A stretch of DNA of 64,000 nt from Nicotiana tabacum (Eukaryota > Streptophyta > Magnoliopsida > Solanales > Solanaceae): assembly GCF_000715075.1 (NCBI RefSeq), contig NC_134082.1:139488948-139552947 (forward strand), in the 5' to 3' direction. The translations under genes were made by a program, and so were the position numbers. Shown here piece after piece: positions 1 to 12,758 of the stretch. The notes below the pieces were generated by a model. It was not told the origin of the DNA, made no database searches, and worked only from the letters and a program-made list of their open reading frames with translations. Positions within the stretch are counted from its first letter, which is position 1, and every line of letters begins with the position of its first letter.

Positions 1-459
1 GAACCCTATAATTTGCTTGTCTGCTTAAACAACCTTGCTGCCTCTATTTCTTATCGATACGTGAGTCTCACGAACAGAAGTTTTAAACCTTCGGTTTTGT
101 TAAGGCTTGCCCTTAAGCCTTTTTTTTTAGGTGTGTTTGATTAAGGCTTTCAAGCTTTTTGACTTTTTAAAAAGAAATACGTTTCAAGCCACTTTATGGG
201 CCCCCCTCCTTTTTATTTTTATTTTACTTTTATTGCTTTTCCCTTTTTGTTTTGTTTTGACTTAACTAATAACTAATGATATCCACTTTTAATAATTAGT
301 AATATTAAAATTATTAATATTACCATAATTATATAACCACTTATTTATAAATATAGAAGTAACTCAAAAATCAATCACAAGGGTTTTTAATCCGTAATAA
401 AAGTATAATTTAAGAATATAAAAATTAAATTCTATATTTAGCGGGTCTTGAAACTTTTA
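1..459. other. AT-rich non-coding flank
   Basis: No reading frame or recognisable element boundary is visible. The stretch is AT-rich, with a loosely palindromic AATATT/ATTAAT-rich segment around 280-340. It joins directly to the broken 5' end of the chromovirus pol fragment that starts near 460, so the junction is probably a deletion or truncation point. Confidence 0.5.
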
Positions 460-2051
460 TAGATTTGAGGAGTGTTACAAATGCAGTGGCCGATGCTTTG
501 AGTAGGAAGGCTGTGAGTATGGGAAGTCTTGCATTTATTCCTTTTGGGGAGAGACCTCTTGCGGTTGATGTTCAGGCTTTGGCCAATCGGTTCGTGAGGT
601 TGGATATTTCAGAGCCCAATCGAATCCTAGCTTGTGTGGTTTCTCGGTCTTCCTTGTTTGATCGTATCAGAAAGCGCTAGTATGATGATCCTCATTTGCT
701 TGTCCTCAAGGACAGAGTTCACCACGATGATGCCAGAGATGTGACTATTGGTGATGACGAGGTATTGAGGATGCATGGCCAAATATGTGTGCCTAATGCA
801 GATGGGCTTCGGGAGTTGATTCTGGAGGAGGCCCATAGCTCGCGGTATTCCATCCACCCGGGTACCGCAAAGATGTATCAGGATTTAAGACAGCACCATT
901 GGTGGAAGAGAATGAAGAAATATGTAATGGGGTTTGTAGCTCGGTACCTCAATTGTCAGCAGGTGAAACATGAGCATTAGAGATCGGGTAGCTTTCTTCA
1001 GTAGGTGGATATTCCAAAGTGGAAATGGAAGCGGATCACCATAGATTTCGTAGTTGGACTCCCACGGACTTTTAGGAAGTTTGATGCTATTTGGGTGATT
1101 GTGGATCGGCTGACCAAGTCCGCGCACTTTATTCTTATGTGTACTACCTATTCTTCAAAGCGGTTAGCTGAGATTTATATCCAAGAGATTGTTCGCATGC
1201 ATGGTATCCCAGTTTCCATCATTTCAGATTGAGGTACTCAGTTTACATTGCAGTTTTGGAGGGCCATACAACGATAGTTGGGTACTTAGGTGGAGTTGAG
1301 CATGTCATTTCACCCTCAAATAGACGGATAGTTCGAGCGCACTATTCAGATATTAGAGGATATGTTGTGTGCTTGTGTCATTGATTTCGGGGGTTCATGG
1401 GACCAGTTTCTGCTGCTCACGGAGTTTGCATTTAATAACAGTTATCAGTCGAGTATTCAGATGGCTCCATATGAGGATTTATATGGGAGACGGTGTAGAT
1501 CTCCAGTAGATTGGTTTGAGCCGGGAGAGGCTAGGTTGTTGGGTACAGACTTGGTACAAGATGCTTTGGACAAGGTGAAGGTGATTCAGGAGCGACTTCG
1601 TACAGCTCAATCAAGAAAAAAGAGTTATGCTGACAGAAAGATTTGTGATGTGTCTTACATGGTTGGGGAGAAGGTTCTACTGAAGGTTTCACCCATGAAG
1701 GGTGTTATGAGATTTGGTAAGAAGGTCAAGTTGAGCCCTTAGTTCATTGGGACTTTTGAGGTGCTTCGGAGTATTGGGGAGGTGGCGTATGAGCTTGCTT
1801 TGCCACCTAGCTTGTTTGATGTGCATCTGGTATTTCATGTTTCTATGCTCCCGAAGTATATCAGCGATCCGTCTCATGTTTTGGATTTTAGCACGGTTCA
1901 GTTAGACGGTGATTTGAGCTATGATGTGGAGCCAGTGGCTATTTTTGAGCGGCAGGTCCGAAAATTGAGATCAAAGGATGTAGCTTCAGTGAAAGTGTAG
2001 TGGAGAGGTCGGCCCGTGGAGGAGGCTACTTGGGAGACTGAGCAGGAGATG

Positions 2052-3508
2052 TGATCGGGTTCAACCCTACTCCACTACAGAGTGGCAAGAGCGGTCGATG
2101 CAGCTTTTACCCAAGAAGGTCGGGATCGAATCCACATGGAGCTAATACAATGTTTGGAGTTGGATTCCTATCTAATCTAGTAGTGTGTAGTGCTCTTGAT
2201 TACACTTCCAATCATTCTTGTTTGTTTGCTACTTCTAATTTTATACTAATGATGTGCGAAATTAAGCTAAGTAGATATGTTTGTAGGGTTTTCTAAATGG
2301 GTAAAGATGCACTAGGGAAGTGACTTACTCCTAGGTGAGTATCTAACGGGATCTAGAACTTAGGGAAATAATGTTATAGTTGGGATCATGATATAGCCAA
2401 TGCACGAAGATACTCACTCTACACCTCTCTGTAGTAAGAGTGACCTTGCCCTAATTGGCTTTCTCAAGCCCAATTGGGTGTTCAATTTATGCAAGCAATA
2501 TTGACTCAAGTCGGGTATTACTATCTCTAGGCTTAACCCTTTAATTGGGGCTATCAATCTCTTGAATACACCCCAATTCCTTGTTGGTCTGAAATTCCTA
2601 GACTTAGTCTCTCTTTCTCAAAAAGAGCCTAAGTCAAAAGGGCACAAATTAGTGTTTGCAACCACTAATTAAACATAGAAAGCAAAAATCAGGCCAAATA
2701 ACAATTACCCATAAAAAATTAAGCCCTAAATAAAAGACACATTAAATACCCACACTAGGGTTGAGCCACAACCCTAGCTAATGGGTTTAGCTACACATAA
2801 TTGAAGAAGAAATCATAGATTGAGATGAAGAATAATCCATAAATTATAATTAGAAGATAAGAGACTAAGATTAATTACTAAGTAAGCTACAAAATTACTG
2901 AAAATAGACAAATACGGCGTTTTACGTGCTAAACTAACATAAGATGATCTAAAAATCTGGAAAAAAAAAAGGTATTTATACACAGCCAAATTTTTCGAAC
3001 AAAAATGCCCCTGACGGAGGTACCACTGAAAGCAGAAAATGGACCGCTACAGCGGTGAGCCTACCACGATCGCGGTAAATCAACCGCGGACCGCGATCTT
3101 CAGCTTTTGCTCAGACTCCAGGCTCTCTAAATCTCTCCGCGGATCGCAGTAAATTGCTATCGCGGTAGGGGTACTACGGTGGCATAAAATCATCATGGAC
3201 CGCGGTAACTTGCAATGCCTCAACTTGTATCTCTCTGAACCTTGCCACCGCGGACCGCGATAAAAGGACTGCGATCGCGGTGGGTCTTCTGCTGTCGTGG
3301 TGGATTTTCCGTTGTAGCACTGTTTTGACTTGGCTTTGAACTTGTGCAGGTTTCACTCCTTTTTGAGCTGGTTATAACATCTTTGTCTCCTTTTGACCAA
3401 ACACTGCAAATAAGCACAACAAGTTAGCTTTTGGGAATACTTATACACATTTTAGTCCAAAACACAAGCAAAAAAGAGCATAAAATAAACTACAATCCCT
3501 AGTTATCA
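2052..3508 (-). mobile_element. Solo LTR inside chromovirus pol
   Basis: The insertion runs from TGATCGGG to TTATCA, so it has TG..CA ends, and is flanked by a perfect 5-bp duplication AGATG (2047-2051 and 3509-3513). Removing it restores a continuous chromovirus sequence from the chromodomain into AAGCAAATATCC. There is no coding capacity. The minus orientation is inferred from a TATA-like motif on that strand (GTATAAATA, 2973-2981) with a CpG-rich word array just upstream (3046-3303). The family is not identified. A single LTR with a target duplication is the usual product of recombination between two LTRs. Confidence 0.85.
3046..3303. repeat. CpG-rich word array (ACCGCGG / GATCGCGGT words)
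   Basis: Short words built on CCGCGG, ACCGCGATC and TCGCGGTA recur on both strands over about 260 bp in otherwise AT-rich DNA. The array ends about 65 bp upstream of the minus-strand TATA-like motif of the solo LTR, so it lies where the U3 promoter region is expected. Confidence 0.7.
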
Positions 3509-3585
3509 AGATGCGAAGCAAATATCCACACCTATTTGAGCTTCAGGTATGTTTCTAGACTCGTTCAAGGACGAACGTTTGTTTA

Positions 3586-3597
3586 AGAGGGGGAGAA
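3586..3597 (+). other. Polypurine tract of the chromovirus
   Basis: AGAGGGGGAGAA directly precedes the TGTAACGACCC start of the LTR at 3598, as expected for the plus-strand priming site of a plus-oriented element. Confidence 0.8.
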
Positions 3598-5139
3598 TGT
3601 AACGACCCAGCCGGTTGTTTCGTGAATTATAGCCTTGTTTCCCCCATTTCTGCTTCTTTATGTGCTTAACAACTGTATTATATCGTATCGTGTTGGTTGG
3701 TTCGGGTTCGGAATGGTTTCAGTGTAGAATGAGACACTTAGTCTCTTATCTAGAAGTTTAAGTTGGGACAAATTGACTGGATGTTGACTTATGTGCAAAC
3801 AATCTCGAATGTGAATTCTGATGGTTCGGTTATCTCTACTATATGATTTTGGTCCGTCCTGTAGCAACTAATTAGTTGCGTATTTGACTGAAACTATATG
3901 ATACTTATGTGATTTAGAAAGAATTTCTATAACTTGGGCTGCCTTACTTGGGCCTTGTGTCAAAGCTGTTTGGGACCCTTAGGGGCCTTTTCTTATTATC
4001 CCCTCACTATTTTAATTTAAGATCTACACTCAGTCATGCTATGTTTACTGATTTCATAAAGTCGGTCTTTATTACTCGTTTTGATGCATATAAAATGTTA
4101 TTTTGGGCTGAGCACCCTGTTTTTACTGATATCCCGAGTAGCTTGAGAGGTTATGACTAAGTGAGGCCGATGGCCTATTTTGTGAGGAAATTATGGGATC
4201 GGGTTGTGCGTCGTAGTATGTTGTTACTGATTCATGATTATGTGAGGCCGAGGGCCTTATTGATTATGCCACGAGGTGGCTTGTTATAGCGCTTGGGCTA
4301 TAGGAGCCCCTCGGGAGTCTGCACACCCCTAGTGAGCGCGGGTACCCAGAGAGAGTGATATAATATTTTGCCCGAGCGGCTGTTCTTGATTCATGTTGCG
4401 CTCGAGGGGCTGTTTACGAGTGACTGTGAGGTTTGCCCGATGGGCTAATTCTAAGTGATGTCATGCCCGAAGGGCGGTTTATGATTTATGTTTGCCCGAG
4501 GTGATATTTATGATTTTCATCACTTTTACTCTAAATTGCATTGAGCCTTTGTTGAAACTGTTGAAAAACATCTTCAAATGATTTTTACCGAAAACTGGAG
4601 TTTTACGAGATGATTTGACTCATCTACTGATTTGAAAGCATGTTGTACTTACAGAGATTTCATGATGTGGATTTTCTGTGTTTCCTATTGCTCAGTCTTT
4701 ATTTACCTTTATTACTTACTGAGTTGGCGTATTCACATTACTCCATGTACCATGTGTGCAGATCCAGGGGTTGCTGGACGTGCTAGCAAGCATTGATTTT
4801 CATCCGTCGCTGATATTTTGGAGTTGGCAAGGTAGCTGCATGATGATCGTAGCCTTGCTCTTCTCCCTCCTATCTTCCTATAGATATTATTAGTTGATTT
4901 CCAAACTGTATTAATCTTAGCATTTTAGACATTTTTTAGTAGATGCTCATGACTTGTGACACCTCGATGTCATGCTTTTCTTTCTGCACTTCGTTATTCA
5001 GCTTTATTTAATGAAGTTTAATTAGTTAATAGCTTAAAGACATCTTCATTTTGGATTATCGGGTTGTCTTAGTAAAAGAGTCGTCTTGCCTAGTTCCACG
5101 TTAGGCGCCATCACGACATAGTAGATTTGGGTCGTGACA
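3598..5139 (+). mobile_element. 3' LTR of the Tekay/Del-like element
   Basis: The LTR begins TGTAACGACCC and ends GGGTCGTGACA, giving the inverted TGT.ACGACCC / GGGTCGT.ACA ends shared with the LTRs at 26988, 31785 and 39798. It contains the block GGAGCCCCTCGGGAGTCTG (near 4301), also shared with those LTRs. At 1542 bp it is about half their size. Compared with the LTR at 31785 it seems to lack the U3 part that carries the CpG-word array and TATA box there. Confidence 0.85.
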
Positions 5140-6590
5140 CCCTTCAGCCTCTGTCATCACAAAAGGGAGAGACATACCCACGTCGGCCTCCGTCGACCTT
5201 AAAATATTCGACGTCGTCCTGACATCATCTTCAATGATAATGGTCACCGTCTCGCACAGCGTAAAATCACCGGCTACTGAGTCAATAGCCCGGGTGACCC
5301 CCGTCGCCGACATCCACAGATCTCCTTTTACGAGGCATCAAGTCTCCATCGATTGGAAATGACTCCTCTTCTTCATCTATGAGACTATACAAAGGAGAAG
5401 CCGAAGTCTCTGTGGCCGAAGTCTTCGTAGCTAAAGAAGGAATAGATACCGAAGCAGCAACGAGAGGGATCGAGGAGTGACCGAATCAATCGCGGTTATA
5501 GGAGGGGCGGGAGCCAAAGATGCATCAGTTTTCCTTTTACAAAAAGCAGGTGCGGGAGCTCTGAACCTCCTTGACGATCCCCTAGTCGAAGCTGAGAAGA
5601 ATACGAGGAGAGAGAAAAGTAAACAAAAATGAACAAAAGAAAAAGAAACCCAAGATGCCAATAATAAGAGGAACTTACAAGTCGAGAGGGGAGCGGGTCC
5701 AAACCTCTTAAAAAACCCGACCACTCGCGAATCCCTGCAATATGAGGAAGAAGTCGACCAACCCAATCAGAAATGTCGGCGACCAAAGGAGAAGGTGTAT
5801 TCTTGGCTACACAATTAAGGAACATAAAGTCAAAACCCCCAGTCGGGCATAAACAAAAAATCAATCAAGTATCTATAGGAAGATGGAATACTTACGAGTA
5901 TAGTTCCAAGTCTCGGGAAAACTGTCGGCATTGGCCACCACGCCTTCAGTCTTGACGAAGAAGAAATTAAACCAGAATTGGCGGCTGGCCTTGTCGTCCA
6001 TCTTTACCACCAAACATTTACCCACTCGATGGCGAAGATTTACCATCGTCCCCCTATAAAACCTAGGGGCAAAGTGATGTATCAAATGATGAAGCGTCAG
6101 TTTGACCCCGCCCAGCTCGGAAAATTTGGTGAGCATCCGAATAAGGTTGCAAACATATGGTGCGAGCTGAATCGGGCAAATATTGTAATAATGGTAGATC
6201 TCCTTCGCCAACGGAAGAATATAAAGAGTGTAGCAAACTTAGAATGGGTAGGCGTAGAAGGCGCAATACCTCGGATGGTGAGTCGTCACAACATTTCACC
6301 TCGCTGGAATCAACTCGACATAATTGGGAATATTGAATTTTGCCCTGAGCTCTTACAATTCTTTCACCGTCATCACCAATCAAAAATCCCCAGGATCGGC
6401 GTCAAGGGACTTGGTACAATCGGACCGGGAATCAGGGTTTCGTGGAATTATCTTTTCCACCAACAGGAAGGCTCCATCGTCAACGGCAGTAGGAACACCC
6501 TCCTCATGGGGAGCTACTGCCAAGGGGGGACAAAACTCCCCTCACCGGACTCAGAAGGTATGTTAGACATCGTTTTTTTATAAGAGAATG
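5140..6590 (-). pseudogene. Antisense accessory frame of a gypsy element (Transposase_28-like)
   Basis: Minus-strand frames in this stretch give a protein fragment with IYHYYNICPIQLAPYVCNLI, then a GGVKLTLHHLIHHF motif, then FYRGTMVNLRHRVGKCLV. This resembles the plant family called putative gypsy-type transposon protein (PF04195, from memory). Further fragments lie N-terminal to it (to about 6560) and C-terminal to it (5100-5320). Frames are broken by stops and shifts. Two positions look like splice donors on the minus strand (GTAAGT next to 5893 and next to 5679), so some apparent breaks could be introns. The frame is opposite to the LTR at 7070-7928, which is plus-oriented. That matches the antisense accessory gene known between pol and the 3' LTR in some Tat-lineage elements such as maize Grande. 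The function of this protein family is unknown. Confidence 0.6.
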
Positions 6591-7069
6591 GGGTTTCAAA
6601 AGAAGAAAAATAAGAACGAATGACATGATAAGCCCTGGAAATAGAAGAAAAGGAGTGATCTACAAAGTGAATCAAGCAAGCTAGTGATAGCGGAGAAGAA
6701 GGAATTTGAAAAGTTCCAAAAATTGGAAAAGCTTCCCCTATTTATAAGTTTGGAAGGCACCCGAATCGAAATCGTATGAAACATAATTAGCACGAAACTC
6801 GAACTGATAGAGCCAATCAAGAGCTCCAACCGAATCTATGCAATGCATCGGGAAACGACATCATTATGACGCACGGGGCCGTGACGTCACTTCTATTCGT
6901 GGCCCAGATAACTCCAAATAATTTCTCGGGCAATTTGATAAATTCAAAATATGCGAACCACAAAAGGTAGGTCCCATCTCCACAACCACGAGCCTCGCCA
7001 ACTCTCCATGACATTGTCCGCTTATCGAACCCATACGGGGGAACGATCTCAATAAGCGGAGGGGCTAAC

Positions 7070-7928
<859 letters not shown>

Positions 7929-9165
7929 GGTTTATAACAGTACTGGGTAACATGCAACACACAGAAACTATACAGAGGTAATGGGGAGGTACTGAGTTCT
8001 TTACCCGTTAATGTTGCCAAGTATTCTTCTGACATGATTGTAGAGCCAACTAATTGCTAATAATATTAACAATAATAGTTGAACTACGTTAAGAAAACGC
8101 TATTTCATTTTTGTATTTTTCTCTTATCATGTTTGCACGCTTATTCTCTCATATTATCTGACTATCTGAGCTGAGAGTTGCCTTTATGCTAGTATTTCAT
8201 TTTCAAATGTGTCAACTTAATTCTTGATTGGGGACACTACTCTGTTGTCCAAATAAATTTGACCCATTTACTAGCTATCTGAAGAGCTAAAGAATTTTCA
8301 AGCGTTTTGTCATTTAGAATTATGTGGTTAACAGTGTCTTCTACGTAATCCTTAAATTTGAAACCTTGTTCCTATGAATAAGTATATTAGTGTTCATTAA
8401 GAAATAGATATTAGCCCTCGTAAGTCAAGATCCCTTAAACAAATGAGTTGTGCAGTATATAATATACTAATAGGTAAAGTAAGTATATATTTGATGGAAT
8501 GCTCCAGCATTTTCTGATAAACTATTGTATGTCTGGGTTGGAACTTGGAATCAGTCCATAATACAAAAGATATTAATAACAACTTTCTCAACAGCCAACG
8601 TCATTCTTTAAACCTCCAAATAATGTTGCAAAATGTAACATCAATTGTGAGCATATATAATACAGACGTACGTAATAGAATTGATGTTCCACTGATGAAC
8701 TGTACCATCCTCGAAACCTACATATGTACTGCTCTTTTTCATTCAATTGCATCTCCAAATTTGACGATAAACAAGAAAAAACATGATGAATCCAAAGTAC
8801 GAGAGTAGATCCATTATAAAAGAGTAAGTACCAGTGAATAGGTTCAAAGAAAATCTACTCATATGTTCAAAGGGAACAACATATACCACTATTAAAGCTA
8901 AATAGGTATGATAGGGTCGGAGCTAGGTGCGCGGAAGGGAGTCCAGCCGAGCTCTTTTCGTCTGAAAATAACATTGTGTATATAAGATCAATTTTTTTGT
9001 CGGCATGTTGAATCCCCTTATAGCTTCTTCGTGTCTTTGCTTTTTAATTTTTTTGAATCCTCATGGTGAAGATCCTGCTTCCGACACTGTATATTACCAG
9101 TTAATAGTTTGAACCGTAGCATGATTAATTAGATTATATGATGATGAATTAGAACATGATACTGA
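7929..9165. other. Intergenic DNA
   Basis: No convincing gene is visible. One short repeat-like segment (8917-9095) is listed separately. Small open frames around 8400-8800 have no motif, no signal peptide and no consistent coding character. Confidence 0.5.
8917..9095. mobile_element. Short non-autonomous element, GGCGGAGC-type ends
   Basis: The segment starts GTCGGAGCTAGGTGCGCGG and ends GATCCTGCTTCCGACACTG, so the ends are imperfect inverted repeats (CGGAGC / GCTTCCG). The interior (GAATCCTCATGGTGAAGATCC) resembles a dispersed Solanaceae repeat I remember with CAGTGGCGGAGCCAGG ends. Related copies may be at 11588-11764 and 54985-55190. Superfamily is uncertain. Confidence 0.4.
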
Positions 9166-9598
9166 GGGGTCGTTTGGTAGGAGGTATTAGAAAAAATAAT
9201 GTAAGCATTAGCTCTATGCATTACTAATATCTTGTTTGGTACATTTTTTCAACGTATGATTAGTTATACATCATACTTGGTATTATCCTATGTATAAGTA
9301 ATGCATAGAAAACCATGGCATTAGTAATACCAAGGTTATTAATGCATGCATTAGTATGGTTAAAAACAAAATTATCCTTAAAGTCCCTTAAAGTTCGACA
9401 ATATGGAGGGCATTTTTGTAAACAACTATTTTTCTTAAAAATTATACAATGCATTATAATTTTAATACACCACACCAAACAGTAGATAAGAAATAATATA
9501 TGCATAACTAATGCTTGCATTACTAACCCATGCATTATTAATACAAGCATTACTAATACATCTTATTCCGCAATATTCTTATACTACCAAACGACCCC
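9166..9598. mobile_element. PIF/Harbinger (Tourist-like) MITE
   Basis: A 433-bp element with perfect 15-bp terminal inverted repeats GGGGTCGTTTGGTAG, flanked by the 3-bp duplication TGA (9163-9165 and 9599-9601). A 3-bp duplication fits the PIF/Harbinger group, though TTA/TAA is its usual target. The interior is AT-rich with many TGCATTA repeats and no transposase. Confidence 0.85.
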
Positions 9599-10697
9599 TG
9601 AGTTTCACATCTTTACTAGCCTTGTGCACCTCCTTTAATTTGTTCCTTAGCGAAGTTTGGATCAATGCCGCTATAGCTACAAGTGAAGGTTTCTTTGGGT
9701 TAAAAGCACTTGGACAACTACTAGTTGGAGTGCGTAGAAGATATGTTCAAAACATTGGCACCTCAACTACATTATTAACATCAATTAGAGGTTCCTTCAA
9801 AGTCACATCATGACGGTCGGCCTTGTTTGTTTGGAGTAACGAAGAAGATATATAGCATCGCACGTGGATGTTTATGAAAACGTACGTTGAAAAATCTATT
9901 CAATACATATTAGAGATCAGTTCTCAATTAAATTTGACTCATTTGGCAGATATATGCGTCAATATCTTTATTTTTTTAACACCATATTGACAAATTAAGA
10001 AGAATTCTACGTTCGTTCCTTTTGTTCTTTCCTAAGCAATTTTGTGTACCTTTTTATGGCTATCGATTCTTGCTAAGTTTCAGTTTTTAGTATTCCTTCC
10101 GCCTAATTTATGTTACACCTTCTTCTTTTTAATCTATCCCCAAAAAGAATATTATCTTTTTATATTTAGAAACAAGTTAATTATAAAATTCTTTCTTTAG
10201 TCTTAATGAGATGAGTTATAGGCACACAAACATGTCTAATCAAATGGTACCACATAAATTGGGATATTTTCAATAGCATAAAGATGAAAGTTGTGTGGTC
10301 CTTTTTCCAGAATTTACAGTACTAGTATTATTAAACTATATCTAGGAGGTTCGAACCTAATCCCCTCTTACATGATCTATTATTGTTTTACTTCTCTAAT
10401 AATATCAGCCAAGATATATAATTCGAAAAACAAAGGAATCTCTCAATGAATGACCCATATTATGCACAACAAATGGAACGATAAGTCAATAGAAATAGAG
10501 ATAGAATATCAAATAAATATCCATTGTTCAATTACAAACCTCGTACACAGAGAGAACAAATGAATTGAATATCAAAATGAACAGCTGGCTTGTTTATTTG
10601 GACACAACACAATCCAATAAGCTTAATGCTACACTTGCTTTTGAAAATAGACTCCCTTTGGAGAACGACAAACTAGAGGAACTTTGGCTGATAAATT
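9599..10697. other. Intergenic DNA downstream of the GASA gene
   Basis: No gene is assigned. 9610-9815 is less AT-rich and open on both strands, and may be a relic of a gene fragment next to the MITE, but I recognise no domain. The rest is AT-rich and includes the probable 3' untranslated region of the minus-strand GASA gene. Confidence 0.45.
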
Positions 10698-11242
10698 TTA
10701 AGGACATTTGCGGGTGTTGTTATGAGTAGTAAGGTTGAAATAGCAAGGACAAGCTTCATAATTGCCAGAGGTCCCTGGTGGCACGCAGTGGCATCTATGG
10801 CAGCAGCTTCCACATGCTCTGTTGCATAGATTTGGCCGAGACGACTTGCTGCACCTATATTCACAGGCTCCTGTGCAATCTGTTTAACCAGCACCCCAAC
10901 AAAAGGAAAAGAATATAACTGCATCAGAAATTTAAAAACTACATATAGACACTAGATATATATAAAAACATTATACTCCTTAGTTTGTTGTGAAGGAAAT
11001 ACGTAAATGTCACATTACTTAGTGGCTGTGAAACTTGAGGGGCTGGTGCTGGTGCTGATGGCTCGCTGTAGTCAACCTGCGCCAATATTCCAAAATCAAA
11101 TGTTATTTCAAGTTGAAAGAGTTAACAACATGATTGTGCTATTTGAGATTTAAAATAGAAGAACCTTTTGAAAGGCATTAGTGAAATGGAAAAGCATGAA
11201 GGAGGCAATAAGCAAAGCAGCAAATGCTTTTTGGAATGCCAT
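10698..11242 (-). CDS. GASA/snakin family secreted cysteine-rich peptide
   Basis: Three exons on the minus strand: 11165-11242, 11019-11076 and 10698-10879, joined by introns of 88 and 139 bp with GT..AG ends, give a 105-residue protein. Residues 1-23 form a signal peptide (MAFQKAFAALLIASFMLFHF start). Residues 27-45 are a Pro/Ala-rich spacer (SEPSAPAPAPQ). The C-terminal GASA domain, about 60 residues from 46 on, has all 12 conserved cysteines, including CNRACGSCCHRCHCVPPGT and the final KCP. Family members are secreted or apoplastic peptides linked to gibberellin response, redox balance and antimicrobial defence. The signal peptide and intact cysteine pattern make a functional gene likely. 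The exact role cannot be read from sequence. A TATA box lies about 100 bp upstream of the start codon. Confidence 0.93.
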
Positions 11243-11340
11243 TTTTCAGTAACAAAGAAAAGGGGTACAAAGGAGAAAACTGAGAGCTCGGATATACTGA
11301 GCTTGGATGTGAAGCAAAAGGAAGAGTGATGTATCATGAA

Positions 11341-11346
11341 TTTATA
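11341..11346 (-). promoter_or_regulatory. TATA box of the GASA gene
   Basis: CTATAAATTC on the minus strand lies 99 bp upstream of the ATG at 11242, a normal distance allowing for a 5' untranslated region of about 70 nt. Confidence 0.65.
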
Positions 11347-11587
11347 GCACAAGGAAATAAACCACTCCACCCTATCCTTTCTTGGGGTATAGGATTTAAA
11401 AAATACACCGACAATGTAAAAGTATTATGCTACTCTATTAGTTTAACTAGCTATAGATACTCTATAGTAAATTAGCAATAGTAAGTCAATTATTATTTTT
11501 ATTAGATTATAAATAACTGCAATAATTATGCTCGGAGAAGATTTGCGTTGCAACTGTATTAGTTAAAAGATTTACGTAAAAATAACA

Positions 11588-11764
11588 CCAGAGGCGGATT
11601 TGTGTTTGGAAAAGAGGGGCCACTAGACCCGTTATCTTCCACAAAAATTCTAAATATATAAGTGTATATATAGATAGAAAACAGTCATATAATTTGCCTG
11701 AACCCTTAAGTCAAAAGTTCGGAGGCGGCACTTAATGAGTAGTTCGCTCCTATGCTCGCCACTT
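11588..11764. mobile_element. Short non-autonomous element, GGCGGA-type ends
   Basis: The segment begins CAGAGGCGGATTTGTG and ends GCTCGCCACTTA, with a TATA-rich middle and GAACCC/TCAAAAGTTCGGAGG motifs. It resembles the same dispersed Solanaceae repeat group as 8917-9095, but the ends are degenerate. It lies about 240 bp upstream of the GASA TATA box. Confidence 0.4.
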
Positions 11765-11930
11765 ATAATTAAACTCTACTCAATATGGCAACGGCGGGAA
11801 CATAAATACTTGTCCTAGTGATGATGCTAGCAAGAAATGGGAAGTAGCTAAGAAGGTCGCATTGCCAGCCTAATTTCACAGTGTACCAAGAGTTTTGGAA
11901 AAAGAGTTTCTTTGGGATTCTAGTCTTAGA

Positions 11931-12223
11931 GCCCGTTTGGACATACAATTTTTTTTTTTCCAAAAAATTTTTACTTTTTTTGAAATGAGTGTTTGTTTAT
12001 AAAATTTCAATATTTCACTTGAAGATGCATTTGGAAATTTTCAAAAATTTGAAAAACTCCAAAAAATTGTTTTTCAAAATTTTTACTCAAATCACTCACA
12101 AAAATTTAAAAATAACCCAAAGTAAAATTTATGTCCAAACATAACTTTATTTCAAATATTATTTTCACTTGAAAAAAAATTTCACCATTTTTTGAAATTT
12201 TACAATTCTTATGTCCAAACGCC
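11931..12223. mobile_element. MITE with GTTTGGACATA inverted ends
   Basis: The ends read GCCCGTTTGGACATA and, inverted, GGCGTTTGGACATA. The interior is A/T homopolymer-rich and roughly palindromic (AAAATTT, CTTGAA and CACTTGAA blocks on both arms). CTTAG occurs just outside both ends as a possible target duplication of unclear length. hAT-like is possible. Confidence 0.7.
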
Positions 12224-12521
12224 TACTTAGGAAAAAATATTAGCCGCACACCAGTAAGATTCGATGCTGCGATCTTAGATTACAAGCACATATTTTACGA
12301 TAGAATCTCCCAAGTTGCATTAAATTATTATTATTATAAGCTCATAAATTTGCTAAATGGCATATTTATTCACTTAGATCACTTAAAATTTAGTGATATG
12401 AGTCCTCCGCTGAATTATTGTTTGACTATTCGTTGGCAAATTGTCTGACACTGGTTTTATTTATTTTGACAAATATGTTGCAGAGATACGGAACCTAGAC
12501 GAAAGGCAATAGTAAGCACTA

Positions 12522-12758
12522 GTCGCTCGTTTGCTACGACCGATAAAGGATAATTAATCTTAGGATTAAATATAAGATAAATTTATTTTATATTTGATTG
12601 AAATAAAATCGTAATATAACTGATTTCGAAATTAATTATTTCAAAATTTTAGTGTTTCTTTATCCCTATGAAAGGATAGGGTAAGTAATCCCAAGATAAC
12701 TAATTCTAAGATAATTAATTTTGTAATAACTTGTTTCCTATGCAACCAAACGACAGCA
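12522..12758. mobile_element. Probable MITE, Stowaway/Tourist-like
   Basis: GTCGCTCGTTTG at the left and CAACCAAACGACAGC at the right form imperfect inverted ends. The interior carries the repeated GGATAATTAATCTTAG-like motif on both arms. No clean target duplication was found. Confidence 0.45.

Larger units (their letters stand above)
460..3597 (+). pseudogene. Ty3/gypsy chromovirus (Tekay/Del-like) pol 3' part, interrupted
   Basis: This is the C-terminal part of a gypsy polyprotein: end of RNase H (VADALSRKA near 485-510), integrase zinc-finger region (700-960), integrase core (1005-1450, with TIDFVVGLPR and a region of the HPQ-DG-ERT type), integrase C-terminus (GEKVLLKVSPMKGVMRFGKK, 1665-1725), and a chromodomain-type end (WRGRPVEEATWE, about 2001-2036). 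The coding sequence resumes at 3514 after a 1457-bp insertion and ends before the purine-rich tract at 3586-3597. In-frame stops lie at 678, 978, 1002, 1230, 1275, 1287, 1329, 1740 and 1998, so it cannot encode an active enzyme. In living elements the integrase inserts the cDNA and the chromodomain guides it to heterochromatin. The 5' part (gag, protease, RT) is missing. Lineage is assigned from the chromodomain and from the LTR that follows. Confidence 0.88.

Noticed and set aside
5978..6583. 201-codon plus-strand frame
   Set aside because: No domain recognised, while the minus strand has the Transposase_28-like motifs; treated as a shadow of the antisense frame.
9511..9813. 100-codon plus-strand frame beside the MITE
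   Set aside because: It starts inside the MITE and has no recognisable domain; a gene relic cannot be excluded.
10673..10924. 83-codon minus-strand open frame over the GASA gene
   Set aside because: It is in another frame than the spliced GASA domain, which has all 12 cysteines and correct splice sites.
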